Assembly: GCA_020027805.1 (NCBI GenBank)
Contig: JAHKKQ010000070.1
Span: 1 to 9,508, forward strand
Length of the DNA: 9,508 nt
Origin: Candidatus Dadabacteria bacterium
GTDB taxonomy: Bacteria > Desulfobacterota_D > UBA1144 > Nemesobacterales > UBA2774
Direction: 5' to 3'
Shown: one piece after another, positions 1 to 7,622 of the stretch
Layout: every line of letters starts with the position of its first letter
How positions within the stretch are numbered: the first letter of the stretch is position 1
Notes under the pieces: model-generated
The model's database searches: none
Told to the model about the DNA's origin: nothing
Seen by the model: only the letters and a program-made list of their open reading frames with translations
Made by a program: the position numbers and the translations under genes

Positions 1-704
1 AATAACTCCGGATGGGCCCAGACTTCCGAACTGTCGTAATTTATGTAATAGGGTATGTCGCCTATTATCTCTACCCCGCTCCCGTTCGCATATTTTTTTA
101 ACGAACTCCACTGACTGAAGAAAATGTATTGGAGGAACTTATGATAGAGGACCTGGCTCCCCGCCTTGTCCCTCCAGTATTCGAGCGATTTTTCATGTCT
201 GTCCCTCAAATCAGCCGGGAAATCCCTCCATGTGCTGCAATTCAATATTTTTTTGATCGAGGCGTAGAGCGCATAATCCTCGAGCCAGTGTTCGTTCTCT
301 CCGGAAAACTCCATAAATCCGCTGTCTCCGGGCAAATGGGTCTCGGCGTTCTTGAACGCACGGAATAGGAGCGCGTTCTTCCAGCCGGTAACGAGCCCGT
401 AATCGACCCTTTCCGGCTTCGGAGTCGTCTCCATATTCATATCGGCTGCACATAAGTATCCTGCGTCCTTCATCATCTCCGGGCTGATCAGGAGTGGGTT
501 CCCGGCGTAAGACGAGGGGCCGCTGTAAGGGGAGTTGCCGAATGTATTGTCGGTCGGATTAATAGGAAGGACCTGCCAGTATGATTGCCGCGCTTCGGCC
601 AGGAAATCTGCGTACCTGTAAGATTCCGGACCCATGTCCCCGATCCCGAATAGGGAAGGCAGTGACGTGATATGGAGTAATATGCCGCTCGCTCTCTTGC
701 TCAT
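1..704 (-). CDS. malQ: 4-alpha-glucanotransferase (amylomaltase), N-terminal part, cut by the left edge
   Basis: The minus strand reads open from an ATG at 704 to the window edge (234 codons, no stop), so this is the N-terminal half of a protein usually about 500 residues long. It opens MSKRASGILLHITSLPS and continues FGIGDMGPESY, FLAEARQSYWQVLPINP, GNSPYSGPSSYAGNPLLIS (residues about 54-74) and IIGDIPYYINYDSSEVWAHP (213-232), all typical of GH77 amylomaltases. The catalytic Asp and Glu of the family lie in the missing C-terminal half. The enzyme is a cytoplasmic transglycosylase that joins short maltodextrins and releases glucose, so that glycogen phosphorylase can use the products. The ATG lies 16 bp after the glgX stop, which implies co-transcription. 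The ribosome site is weak (a GAACGAG stretch ending 5 nt before the ATG). The GGTGA at the glgX stop is about 16 nt away. Confidence 0.94.
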   Translation of the reverse strand, partial: MSKRASGILLHITSLPSLFGIGDMGPESYRYADFLAEARQSYWQVLPINPTDNTFGNSPYSGPSSYAGNPLLISPEMMKDAGYLCAADMNMETTPKPERVDYGLVTGWKNALLFRAFKNAETHLPGDSGFMEFSGENEHWLEDYALYASIKKILNCSTWRDFPADLRDRHEKSLEYWRDKAGSQVLYHKFLQYIFFSQWSSLKKYANGSGVEIIGDIPYYINYDSSEVWAHPEL

Positions 705-720
705 ATAATCTCGTTCTCGC

Positions 721-2907
721 TCACCTCGCCGCCGCTTTATGTTTTATTATGTAGATCGGCTTCATGACCGTGAGAGACCTTCCGGCCATTATGTATTTAT
801 ATCCCGAGCGGAGTCTTCTCGGTCCTTTCGGGCCGCGTGACGAGGAGGTTTCGATGACGGTCTGCCATTTCTCCGCGATCCCGAATGACGGTATGACGAA
901 CTCCGCTTCCCCGGGCTCCGCATTAAGGAGCAGCAGAAGCGTATTCTCATATCCGGGCTTCCCCCTCCTCCTGATGATTTTAAGGTTATCGCCCGATTTT
1001 ATTAAACCCATCGACAGGAGGCTGCCGTTCTGCCAGTCTCCGTTCGTCATTTCGTTCCCGTCTTTCCGGAACCATATGAGGTCTTTGAATCCGTTGTGCT
1101 TGACGATGTGCCCGTGAAAGAACTTCCCCTGATTCAGTATCTGGTGCTTCTTCCGGAAGTCGACCATGAAACGCGTAAACTCGAGGAGCTCTTTTTCCGA
1201 GGGGCCGAGCGTCCAATTCACCCAGGAGATATCGTTGTCCTGGCAGTATGCGTTGTTGTTGCCCCTTTGAGTCCTCCCGATCTCGTCCCCCGCCGCGAGC
1301 ATCGGGATGCCCTGAGATAAAAACAGCGTCGCGATAAGGTTGCGCTTCTGCCGGTCCCTGTGATTTTTGATTGCCGGGTCTTCGGACGGCCCTTCTACGC
1401 CGAAGTTGTAGCTGTGGTTGGAGTCCGTACCGTCCATATTATTCTCGAGGTTCGCCTCGTTGTGTTTCTTCTCATAAGTTACGAGGTCGTTGAGCGTGAA
1501 TCCGTCGTGAGAGGTTACGTAATTTATGCCTGTGTATGGTCCCCTCAACCGCGCCCCGTATAGATCGCTCGACCCGCTTATACGGTATGCGAGGTCGCCC
1601 AGCTGTCCGCGGTCCCCTCTCCAGAACCTCCTGACCGTGTTCCTGTACCTGTCGTTCCACTCGGACCATGGGTCGGGGAAGTTTCCCGCCTGATATCCTG
1701 CCGGACCGAGGTCCCATGGCTCGGCTATTAGCTTTACCTTCGACAACACGGGGTCCCGGTTTATCATGCCGAATAGAGTATGCGATCTGTTGTAATCGGG
1801 GTCTTCACGAAAGAGCGTGGTCGCAAGATCAAACCTGAACCCGTCGACGTGCATTTCCGTAACCCAGTATCTGAGGCTCTCGGTTATCAATCTCCATACT
1901 TCCGGTTTGGCGGCATTCACAGTATTCCCGCATCCCGTATAGTTCGCGAAATGTCCCTTGCTCTTGCGGTCGAAGCGGTAGTAGTAGGCATTATCGATCC
2001 CCCTTAATGAAAGCGTGGGTCCGGTTGCGCCCCCTTCGGCTGTGTGGTTGTACACGACGTCGAGTATTATTTCGAAGCCTTCCCCGTGCAGTGTCTTGAC
2101 CATATTCTTAAACTCGGCCACCTGTCCTCCCGTCACCCCCGCGCTCGAGAACCTTATATCGGGAGCGAAATAGCCGATCGAGTTGTATCCCCAGTAATTG
2201 CCGAGGCCGTTTTCGAGGAGCTCCTTTTCCGAGACGCTCTGGTGAACGGGCATAAGCTCGAGGGTCGTAACCCCGAGGGACCGCAAATGGTCGAGCACGG
2301 GAGGGACCGTTAAGCCGGCATAGGTTCCCCTCAGCTCTTTAGGGACGAGCGGGTGAAGGGCCGTAAATCCCCTGACGTGGAGTTCGTAAATTACAGTCTC
2401 AGCCATGGGTATATCAGGGGGGGCATCTTTCCCCCAGTCGAAAGACCCGTCGACGACAACGGATTTCGGCATATACGCCGCGCTGTCCCTGGTGTCGGGC
2501 GCGGGCTCGCCGCCCTTTGGCGTATTCCTGTAATCGTAGTGTATTTCACTCAAATTGACGCCCCCCGATATCGCCTTCGAATAGGGGTCGAGTAGTAATT
2601 TGGCGTGATTAAACCTGAACCTATGAGCCGGGCTGAAGGGTCCGTGCGCCCTGTACCCGTAGAGCTGACCGGGCCTGAGTCCGGGCATGTAAGCGTGCCA
2701 TATATGGCCTGACTTTGACGTGAGCGGGATCCTCGCGGTCTCGGTATCGGGAACCCCCTTCGCGAACAGGCATAAGTCAATGCCGTCCGCATTCTCTGAA
2801 AATATGGCGAAGTTTACGCCGGAGCCGTCCCATGAAGCGCCGAGGGGCTCAGGCCTCCCTGTCCGAATATCGGTTGTTTTTCCGGTTTCCGGTGTATATT
2901 TGTCCAA
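721..2907 (-). CDS. glgX: Glycogen debranching enzyme GlgX (isoamylase/TreX type, GH13)
   Basis: This 728-residue protein hydrolyses alpha-1,6 branch points of phosphorylase-limit glycogen in the cytoplasm. A CBM48-type N-terminal domain (residues about 15-110, PLGASWDGSGVNFAIFSENA) precedes the GH13 barrel. All four GH13 regions are present: DVVYNH (283-288); GFRFDLA with nucleophile Asp360; LIAEPWD with acid/base Glu396; and SHDGF with Asp468. GCGNTVN at 325-331 and the YELHVRGFT block near 174-182 are typical of GlgX/TreX. The length is nearer to archaeal TreX-type enzymes than to the roughly 657-residue E. coli GlgX. No treY or treZ lies nearby, so a glycogen role fits better than trehalose synthesis. 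The start is TTG at 2907. It is the only usual start codon between the in-frame TAA at 2926-2928 and the CBM48 domain. No Shine-Dalgarno sequence precedes it. It lies 51 bp after glgB and 16 bp before malQ. Confidence 0.95.
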   Translation of the reverse strand: MDKYTPETGKTTDIRTGRPEPLGASWDGSGVNFAIFSENADGIDLCLFAKGVPDTETARIPLTSKSGHIWHAYMPGLRPGQLYGYRAHGPFSPAHRFRFNHAKLLLDPYSKAISGGVNLSEIHYDYRNTPKGGEPAPDTRDSAAYMPKSVVVDGSFDWGKDAPPDIPMAETVIYELHVRGFTALHPLVPKELRGTYAGLTVPPVLDHLRSLGVTTLELMPVHQSVSEKELLENGLGNYWGYNSIGYFAPDIRFSSAGVTGGQVAEFKNMVKTLHGEGFEIILDVVYNHTAEGGATGPTLSLRGIDNAYYYRFDRKSKGHFANYTGCGNTVNAAKPEVWRLITESLRYWVTEMHVDGFRFDLATTLFREDPDYNRSHTLFGMINRDPVLSKVKLIAEPWDLGPAGYQAGNFPDPWSEWNDRYRNTVRRFWRGDRGQLGDLAYRISGSSDLYGARLRGPYTGINYVTSHDGFTLNDLVTYEKKHNEANLENNMDGTDSNHSYNFGVEGPSEDPAIKNHRDRQKRNLIATLFLSQGIPMLAAGDEIGRTQRGNNNAYCQDNDISWVNWTLGPSEKELLEFTRFMVDFRKKHQILNQGKFFHGHIVKHNGFKDLIWFRKDGNEMTNGDWQNGSLLSMGLIKSGDNLKIIRRRGKPGYENTLLLLLNAEPGEAEFVIPSFGIAEKWQTVIETSSSRGPKGPRRLRSGYKYIMAGRSLTVMKPIYIIKHKAAAR

Positions 2908-2949
2908 GATTAGCTGTCTGTAAAGTTAGTCTGGAAAAAATTCATAGAC

Positions 2950-2978
2950 ATTATACTATCAACCTTCGTATTTGAAGA
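2950..2978 (-). promoter_or_regulatory. Possible internal promoter before glgX
   Basis: A perfect TATAAT lies on the minus strand at 2955-2950 in the glgB-glgX gap. A weak -35 (TCTTCA, 3 of 6 matches to TTGACA) sits at 2978-2973 inside the glgB 3' end, with a 17-bp spacer. It would start transcription about 36 nt before the glgX TTG. The gap is AT-rich, so a chance TATAAT is quite possible. Confidence 0.25.
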
Positions 2979-4875
2979 ACAGCGCTCCGAGCGGGGGGAG
3001 GTCTATCTCGATGTGTGAATTGTAACCGTTCGATACGGTGTGGACTCCGCCGTAGTTGCCTGCACCGCTGCCCCCGTAATGGTGCGAATCGCTGTTCAAT
3101 CGCTCGCTCCAGCGCCCGGCTCTGGGCACTCTGATCCTGTAGTGCTTCCTGGGGACGGGAGTGAAATTGCAGACGACGAGCACTATCTCCCTTTCCCCCC
3201 GGCTCTTTCTGAGAAAACTGATAACGCTCTGCTCATAGTCCTTGAAATCGGCCCAGTCGAAGCCCTCAAAAGAAAAATCGATCTCGTACATGGCGGGCTC
3301 GCTCTTGTAAAACCTGTTCAGGTCTTCGACCCAGCGTTTGAGGCCGCTGTGGAGGGGATAATGTAAGAGGTGCCAGTCTATGCCGCCCTCGTGGCTCCAT
3401 TCGTTCCACTGACCTATTTCCCCGCCCATGAACAGCAGCTTTTTCCCTGGATGCCCGAACATGTATCCGAAAAGGGTCCTGACGTTGGCGAACTTCTGCC
3501 ACATGTCGCCCGGCATCCTGCCGAGCAGCGACCCTTTCTCGTGAACCACCTCATCGTGGGAGAACGGGAGCACGAAATTCTCCGAGAAGGTATACATAAT
3601 GCTGAACGTGAGGTCGTTATGGTGATATTTTCTGTAGGCCGGGTTCCTGGAGAAGTAGTCGAGGGTATCGTTCATCCACCCCATATTCCATTTCATGCCG
3701 AACCCGAGGCCCCCCACATACGCGGGACGTGAGACCATGGGCCACGCGGTCGATTCCTCCGCGATCGTCTGCACGTCCGGGTGGCGGGAATAGATCGACT
3801 GGTTTAATTCCTTAATAAACTCTATCGCGTGGAGGTTCTCATTGCCGCCGTATTCATTCGGGACCCACTCGCCCGGCTTGCGGCTATAATCGAGGTAGAG
3901 CATGGACGCTACGGCGTCTACCCTTACGCCGTCTATGTGGTACTGGTCGAACCAGTACATTGCGCTGCTCTTGAGGAATGCCCTGACCTCGTTCCTGCTG
4001 TAGTTGAAAATATATGAGCCCCAATCGGGGTGAAACCCCTTTCTCGGGTCTGCGTGCTCGTAGAGGTGAGTGCCGTCGAAGTAGATGAGCCCGTGCTCGT
4101 CTCCGGGGAAATGTGACGGGACCCAGTCGAGGATAACGCCTATATTGTTTTGATGAAGCACGTCGACGAGATACATGAAATCCTCCGGGCTTCCGTATCT
4201 GCTCGTAGGGGCGAAATACCCTGTAACCTGATACCCCCATGAGCCGTAGAACGGATGCTCCATGACCGGGAGGAACTCCACGTGCGTGAACCCCATGGAC
4301 TTCGCGTATTCGGCCAGATGAGGGGCCATTTCCCTGTACGTGAGGGACCTGTGTCCCTCTTCGGGAACCCTCCTCCACGAACCTATATGCACCTCGTAGA
4401 TGGAAATGGGCGCATCGAGGGAGTTGTATTCGTATCTCTTGTCGAGCCACGACCGGTCGCGCCATTCGTAGCCGGACTCCCATACGACCGAGGCCGTCTT
4501 GGGCGGCGTCTCGGTGCGTCTTGCGTATGGGTCCGACTTCTCGACTTTGTAGTTATTGAATTTCGACGTAATGGAGTATTTATAAACCTCTCCTTTCCCG
4601 AGCCCCGGAATGAACGCTTCCCATATGCCGGATTCGTCCCATCTGGGAGACATCCTGTGCGAGAGCTTATTCCACCCGTTGAAGTCCCCGATTACGGATA
4701 CACTGTCCGCGTTAGGAGCCCAGACCGCGAAGTGGACTCCGCCCGTCCCGTCCTTCTCCGTTACATGGGAGCCCAGCTTTTCGTACATTTTCGTATGAGC
4801 GCCCTGCTTGAAAAGGTATACGTCGTATTCCGTTATCGATCCCGGTTTGTTATTAACTGTTTCTGTCTGATCCAT
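2959..4875 (-). CDS. glgB: 1,4-alpha-glucan branching enzyme GlgB (GH13)
   Basis: This 638-residue enzyme cuts an alpha-1,4 chain and re-attaches it as an alpha-1,6 branch during glycogen synthesis. The N-terminus has the YLFKQGAHTKMYEKLGSH block (residues 20-37), then a CBM48 domain (about 46-115; VHFAVWAPNADSVSVIGDFN). The catalytic barrel carries LDWVPSHFP (249-257), DGVRVDAVASM with nucleophile Asp320, IAEEST with acid/base Glu373, and FSHDEVVH with Asp441. MGGEIGQWNEW (483-493) is also typical of branching enzymes. The C-terminal beta domain ends LPPLGALFFKYEG. It lacks the extra N1 domain of the roughly 728-residue E. coli enzyme and matches the shorter common GlgB form. The start is an ATG at 4875, in register with the family N-terminus. 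The ribosome site is poor (GGAAAGAG about 13 nt upstream). It is the first gene of the probable glgB-glgX-malQ operon and is divergent from glgP. Confidence 0.97.
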   Translation of the reverse strand: MDQTETVNNKPGSITEYDVYLFKQGAHTKMYEKLGSHVTEKDGTGGVHFAVWAPNADSVSVIGDFNGWNKLSHRMSPRWDESGIWEAFIPGLGKGEVYKYSITSKFNNYKVEKSDPYARRTETPPKTASVVWESGYEWRDRSWLDKRYEYNSLDAPISIYEVHIGSWRRVPEEGHRSLTYREMAPHLAEYAKSMGFTHVEFLPVMEHPFYGSWGYQVTGYFAPTSRYGSPEDFMYLVDVLHQNNIGVILDWVPSHFPGDEHGLIYFDGTHLYEHADPRKGFHPDWGSYIFNYSRNEVRAFLKSSAMYWFDQYHIDGVRVDAVASMLYLDYSRKPGEWVPNEYGGNENLHAIEFIKELNQSIYSRHPDVQTIAEESTAWPMVSRPAYVGGLGFGMKWNMGWMNDTLDYFSRNPAYRKYHHNDLTFSIMYTFSENFVLPFSHDEVVHEKGSLLGRMPGDMWQKFANVRTLFGYMFGHPGKKLLFMGGEIGQWNEWSHEGGIDWHLLHYPLHSGLKRWVEDLNRFYKSEPAMYEIDFSFEGFDWADFKDYEQSVISFLRKSRGEREIVLVVCNFTPVPRKHYRIRVPRAGRWSERLNSDSHHYGGSGAGNYGGVHTVSNGYNSHIEIDLPPLGALFFKYEG

Positions 4876-4916
4876 GTGGCTTTAGGCGCTCTTTCCGGTT
4901 GGTATTTCGAATTTTT

Positions 4917-4944
4917 ATTATACACTGTTAGCGGATGAGGATAA
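4917..4944 (-). promoter_or_regulatory. Candidate promoter of glgB-glgX-malQ
   Basis: On the minus strand a perfect TATAAT lies at 4922-4917. It is preceded, with a 16-bp spacer, by TTATCC at 4944-4939, a weak -35 (3 of 6 matches). The predicted transcript would start near 4910, giving a leader of about 35 nt before the glgB ATG. The -10 is strong and in the right place. The -35 is poor, so an activator may be needed or the match may be accidental. Confidence 0.5.
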
Positions 4945-4953
4945 CTACGGATT

Positions 4954-4982
4954 TTAACTTTATTCTCCGACAAGCGTATAAT
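4954..4982 (+). promoter_or_regulatory. Candidate glgP promoter
   Basis: TTAACT (4954-4959, 4 of 6 matches to the sigma-70 -35) is followed after exactly 17 bp by a perfect TATAAT (4977-4982). Transcription would start near 4989, immediately before the stem-loop at 4991-5022, leaving a leader of about 77 nt before the glgP GTG. Its -35 lies only 9 bp from the proposed glgB -35 on the other strand. Confidence 0.6.
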
Positions 4983-4990
4983 TATCTTAC

Positions 4991-5022
4991 GCCGGGACCC
5001 GGTATGTAAGCATACTCCCGGC
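4991..5022 (+). promoter_or_regulatory. Stem-loop at the predicted 5' end of the glgP mRNA
   Basis: Outer arms GCCGGGA (4991-4997) and TCCCGGC (5016-5022) pair perfectly over 7 bp. Inner arms GTATG (5002-5006) and CATAC (5011-5015) add 5 bp around a TAAG loop, leaving CCCG (4998-5001) as a one-sided bulge. The left half also contains the competing palindrome CCGGGACCCGG (4992-5002). No T-run follows, so it is not a simple terminator. It could be a 5' stabilising hairpin, an RNA-binding or regulatory element, or a DNA operator shared by the divergent promoters. The pairing is seen directly; the role is inferred. Confidence 0.55.
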
Positions 5023-5054
5023 CGCAATAATTTGGTTAACAAATATTAATATAC

Positions 5055-5065
5055 AGGTAACGAGG
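5055..5065 (+). promoter_or_regulatory. glgP ribosome binding site deciding the GTG start
   Basis: AGG at 5055-5057 (within CAGGTAA) lies 8 nt before the GTG at 5066, a normal spacing. The alternative in-frame ATG at 5093 has no purine-rich site before it, so the GTG is preferred. Confidence 0.55.
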
Positions 5066-7531
5066 GTGGTCGACTTCGATTCCGCATTGAAAATGTCATA
5101 TGATTCCGGCTCCCTCCGGAGCAGGATTCTCTATCACCTGAAATACTCGATGGGCAAGAAATTGACCGAGGCGTCGAGTAACGACCTCTTCCACTCTATT
5201 TCCCTTGCAATCAGGGAATTGATTGTGGACGGGATGTTCGAGACTGCGGAATTATACGACAGGATCGACCCCAAGCGGGTCTACTGTCTTTCCCTCGAGT
5301 ATCTGATAGGCAGGTCACTGACGAACAACCTCATAAACCTCGGGATATTGGACCTCTGCAGGGATGCGCTTAAGAGTCTCGGCGTCGATTTGTGTGATAT
5401 TGCCGAAACTGAATCCGACCCCGCTCTCGGAAACGGAGGCCTCGGGAGACTGGCTGCCTGCTTCCTGGATTCGCTGGCCACGCTCGGTATCCCCGGGTTC
5501 GGCTACGGTATTAATTACGACTACGGGATCTTTAAACAGGATATAGTCAACGGCTACCAGGTGGAACACCCCGATCACTGGCTGGGCGGGGAATCGCCGT
5601 GGCTCATCGAAAGGCCCGACGATATATGCGTCGTGCCGATATACGGCCAGGTAAAAATTGAAAAAGACGTCAACGGAAATTACAGGCCGACCTGGAAGGA
5701 TTGGAAATTTCTCTACGGGGTCCCCTACGATATGCCGATCGTCGGCTACGGCAACCGGACTGTCAATTACCTGAGGCTCTATTCCGCCAGGTCATCGAAC
5801 GAGTTCGACATGAAGATCTTCAACAGCGGCGACTATATGAAGGCAGTCGAGCTGAAGATGTCATCCGAGACGATATCGAAGGTGCTCTATCCCTCGGATA
5901 CCGTCGAGCAGGGGAAGGAGCTCAGGGTCATTCAGGAATATTTCCTGGTCTCGTGCGCTGTCCGCGATATCGTGAGGCAGTTCCTGAGAAGGCACGACGG
6001 GTTCGGCAATTTCTCGTCGAAGGTAGCCATACAGCTGAACGATACTCACCCGGCCCTGGCAATAACCGAGCTAATGAGGATACTCGTCGACGAAAACGAT
6101 ATTCCGTGGGACAGGGCCTGGTCGATAACCGAATCCACGTTCGGTTTCACAAACCATACCCTGCTTCCCGAAGCCATGGAGAAGTGGCCGATATCGCTTT
6201 TCGAGCGCGTCATACCGCGCCACCTGGAGATAATCTACGATATCAACGACCGGTTCCTGAAGAGGATTAAAACGAGATGGCCGCAAGACCCCGTCCGGAT
6301 AAGCAGGATGTCGCTTATCGAGGAGGGGAACGGCAAGAGGGTGCGCATGGCTAATCTTTCAATCATAGGCAGCCACTCCGTAAACGGCGTGGCTGCGCTG
6401 CATTCGGAGCTGATAAAGACCTCTCTCGTCCCTGATTTTTATGAGCTCGCGCCCGAGAAGTTCAATAACAAAACAAACGGTATTACACAGAGGAGGTGGC
6501 TCCTTAACTGCAACCCCGGCCTCGCGGGCCTGATAAACAGGACTGTCGGCGACGGCTGGATAACCGACCTCTACAAGCTGAGACCGCTCGAAGCGTATTC
6601 CGGGGACGAGAATTTTCAGAGGGAATTCATACGCGTCAAGAAGGAGAATAAGGAAAGTCTCGCGAAGCTGATACACAGGATAACCCGTATAACGGTAAAT
6701 CCCGATAGCTTGTACGATGTCCAGATAAAGCGAATCCACGAGTATAAACGTCAGCTCCTCAACATCATTCACATAATCCATCAGTATTTCCGTATCGTCG
6801 AAGACGGAGCACTGCTCAACGTGCCGAGGACGTACATCTTCGCCGGGAAGGCGGCGCCCGGCTACTGGGCTGCCAAACAGATCGTAAAGCTCATTAATAA
6901 CGTGGCGAATGTCATTAATAACGACCCGAGGGTGAGCGGTCAGATAAAGGTGGTATTCATTCCCGACTACAAGGTGACCCTCGCCGAAAGGATAATCCCG
7001 GCAGCCGACTTGAGCGAGCAGATATCCACTGCGGGGAAGGAGGCCTCGGGGACGGGGAACATGAAACTCGCGCTTAACGGCGCCCTCACAATAGGTACTA
7101 TGGACGGTGCAAACATAGAGATCAGGGAAGAGGTGGGGGAGGAAAATATATTTATATTCGGATTGAGGGATGATGAGATAACGGAGATGAGACAGTCGCA
7201 CAGTTATCACCCGAGAGAGATCTGCGAGCGGAACCCTTATCTGAAAAGGGTAATGGATTCATTCGAGTCGGACATATTCTGCAAGGAAGAGCGCGGTATC
7301 TTCAAATGGATTTATGAAGCCCTCCTCATGAACGGCGACGTCTATTTCCACATCGCGGATTTCGAAACCTATGCGGAGACGCAGCAGACGATTGGGGAGG
7401 AATTTAATAGAACGGGGGAGTGGGTGAGGAAGGCGATTCTCAACGTCGCCCGTATCGGGAAGTTCTCGAGCGACCGCACAATATCGGAATACGCCGAGGA
7501 TATCTGGAAGGTGAGGTCACTAAAAGATTAG
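5066..7531 (+). CDS. glgP: Glycogen/maltodextrin phosphorylase (GT35, PLP-dependent)
   Basis: This 821-residue cytoplasmic enzyme releases glucose-1-phosphate from the non-reducing ends of alpha-1,4-glucans. The length is normal for bacterial GlgP. Family landmarks in order are: VYCLSLEYLIGRSLTNNL (residues 72-89); ALGNGGLGRLAACFLDSLAT (120-139); GIPGFGYGINYDYGIFKQ (141-158); QLNDTHPALAITELMR (323-338); FTNHTLLPEAMEKWP (361-375); NNKTNGITQRRWL (467-479); DVQIKRIHEYKRQLLN (551-566); and GKEASGTGNMKLALNGALT (657-675). In the last, Lys667 is the expected pyridoxal-phosphate lysine, and TMDGANIEI follows. No long regulatory N-terminal extension is present. The start is GTG at 5066, supported by AGG 8 nt upstream. 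It is transcribed away from glgB, glgX and malQ, which act on the same polymer. Specificity for glycogen against maltodextrin cannot be read from the sequence. Confidence 0.97.
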   Translation: MVDFDSALKMSYDSGSLRSRILYHLKYSMGKKLTEASSNDLFHSISLAIRELIVDGMFETAELYDRIDPKRVYCLSLEYLIGRSLTNNLINLGILDLCRDALKSLGVDLCDIAETESDPALGNGGLGRLAACFLDSLATLGIPGFGYGINYDYGIFKQDIVNGYQVEHPDHWLGGESPWLIERPDDICVVPIYGQVKIEKDVNGNYRPTWKDWKFLYGVPYDMPIVGYGNRTVNYLRLYSARSSNEFDMKIFNSGDYMKAVELKMSSETISKVLYPSDTVEQGKELRVIQEYFLVSCAVRDIVRQFLRRHDGFGNFSSKVAIQLNDTHPALAITELMRILVDENDIPWDRAWSITESTFGFTNHTLLPEAMEKWPISLFERVIPRHLEIIYDINDRFLKRIKTRWPQDPVRISRMSLIEEGNGKRVRMANLSIIGSHSVNGVAALHSELIKTSLVPDFYELAPEKFNNKTNGITQRRWLLNCNPGLAGLINRTVGDGWITDLYKLRPLEAYSGDENFQREFIRVKKENKESLAKLIHRITRITVNPDSLYDVQIKRIHEYKRQLLNIIHIIHQYFRIVEDGALLNVPRTYIFAGKAAPGYWAAKQIVKLINNVANVINNDPRVSGQIKVVFIPDYKVTLAERIIPAADLSEQISTAGKEASGTGNMKLALNGALTIGTMDGANIEIREEVGEENIFIFGLRDDEITEMRQSHSYHPREICERNPYLKRVMDSFESDIFCKEERGIFKWIYEALLMNGDVYFHIADFETYAETQQTIGEEFNRTGEWVRKAILNVARIGKFSSDRTISEYAEDIWKVRSLKD

Positions 7532-7543
7532 AACGAGGCCCCT

Positions 7544-7557
7544 CCCGCACATGCGGG
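7544..7557 (+). terminator. Weak hairpin just after glgP
   Basis: CCCGC (7544-7548) and GCGGG (7553-7557) form a 5-bp GC stem around ACAT, 12 nt after the glgP stop. Only CTTTCCCT follows, not a T-run. It may be a poor terminator or a 3'-end stabilising hairpin. Read-through into pyrE is plausible. Confidence 0.35.
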
Positions 7558-7562
7558 CTTTC

Positions 7563-7592
7563 CCTGTCAGGGCAGCCTGACAAATTGACAGG
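7563..7592. repeat. Nested inverted repeats before pyrE (possible operator)
   Basis: TGTCAGG (7565-7571) and CCTGACA (7576-7582) form a perfect 7-bp inverted repeat around GCAG. A third related half, TGACAGG (7586-7592), pairs perfectly with CCTGTCA (7563-7569), so two mutually exclusive hairpins can form in RNA. CCTGTCAGG (7563-7571) is itself a palindrome around a central T. The third half overlaps the TTGACA -35 at 7585-7590. This placement is typical of a repressor site, but no regulator is known for it. No T-run follows, so a simple attenuator is less likely. Confidence 0.5.
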
Positions 7593-7613
7593 AAATCACA
7601 TTTGAGGTTTGAT
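7585..7613 (+). promoter_or_regulatory. Candidate pyrE promoter
   Basis: A perfect TTGACA (7585-7590) is followed after 17 bp by TTTGAT (7608-7613, 4 of 6 matches to TATAAT). Transcription would begin near 7620, about 3 nt before the GTG at 7623. That would give a leaderless or nearly leaderless message and would explain the lack of a well-placed ribosome site. Confidence 0.5.
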
Positions 7614-7622
7614 TCATAGACG

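Noticed and set aside
129..453. Small open frames of about 80 codons near the left edge on both strands
   Set aside because: The region is explained by the malQ N-terminus, which reads through to the window edge and so has no stop in view.
2920..2960. Terminator between glgB and glgX (a six-T run follows ATAG...CTAT)
   Set aside because: The stem is only 4 AT-rich base pairs, too weak for an intrinsic terminator.
3884..4483. Minus-strand open frame (199 codons) in another frame of glgB
   Set aside because: Its arginine-rich, low-complexity product is typical of an out-of-frame reading. glgB itself covers the region.
4255..4938. Plus-strand open frame (227 codons) antisense to glgB
   Set aside because: It is a shadow of the glgB N-terminal region. 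It has no recognisable domain and runs across the glgB promoter region.
4833..5042. Small minus-strand open frame upstream of and overlapping the glgB start
   Set aside because: It has no ribosome site or recognisable product and runs through both proposed promoters. A leader peptide cannot be excluded but has no support.
4876..5065. Sigma-54 (-24/-12) promoter that might link the activator to the glg genes
   Set aside because: Scanning the gap on both strands by eye, I found no convincing GG-N10-GC element with the expected flanks.
5701..6270. Plus-strand open frame (189 codons) in another frame of glgP
   Set aside because: It lies wholly inside glgP in a shifted frame, starts at an internal codon and shows no family motif. 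There is no sign of a glgP frameshift.
6359..7210. Long minus-strand open frame (283 codons) antisense to glgP
   Set aside because: It lies wholly inside glgP, whose motifs are unmistakable in the plus frame. The antisense product shows no recognisable family and is explained by the codon pattern of glgP.
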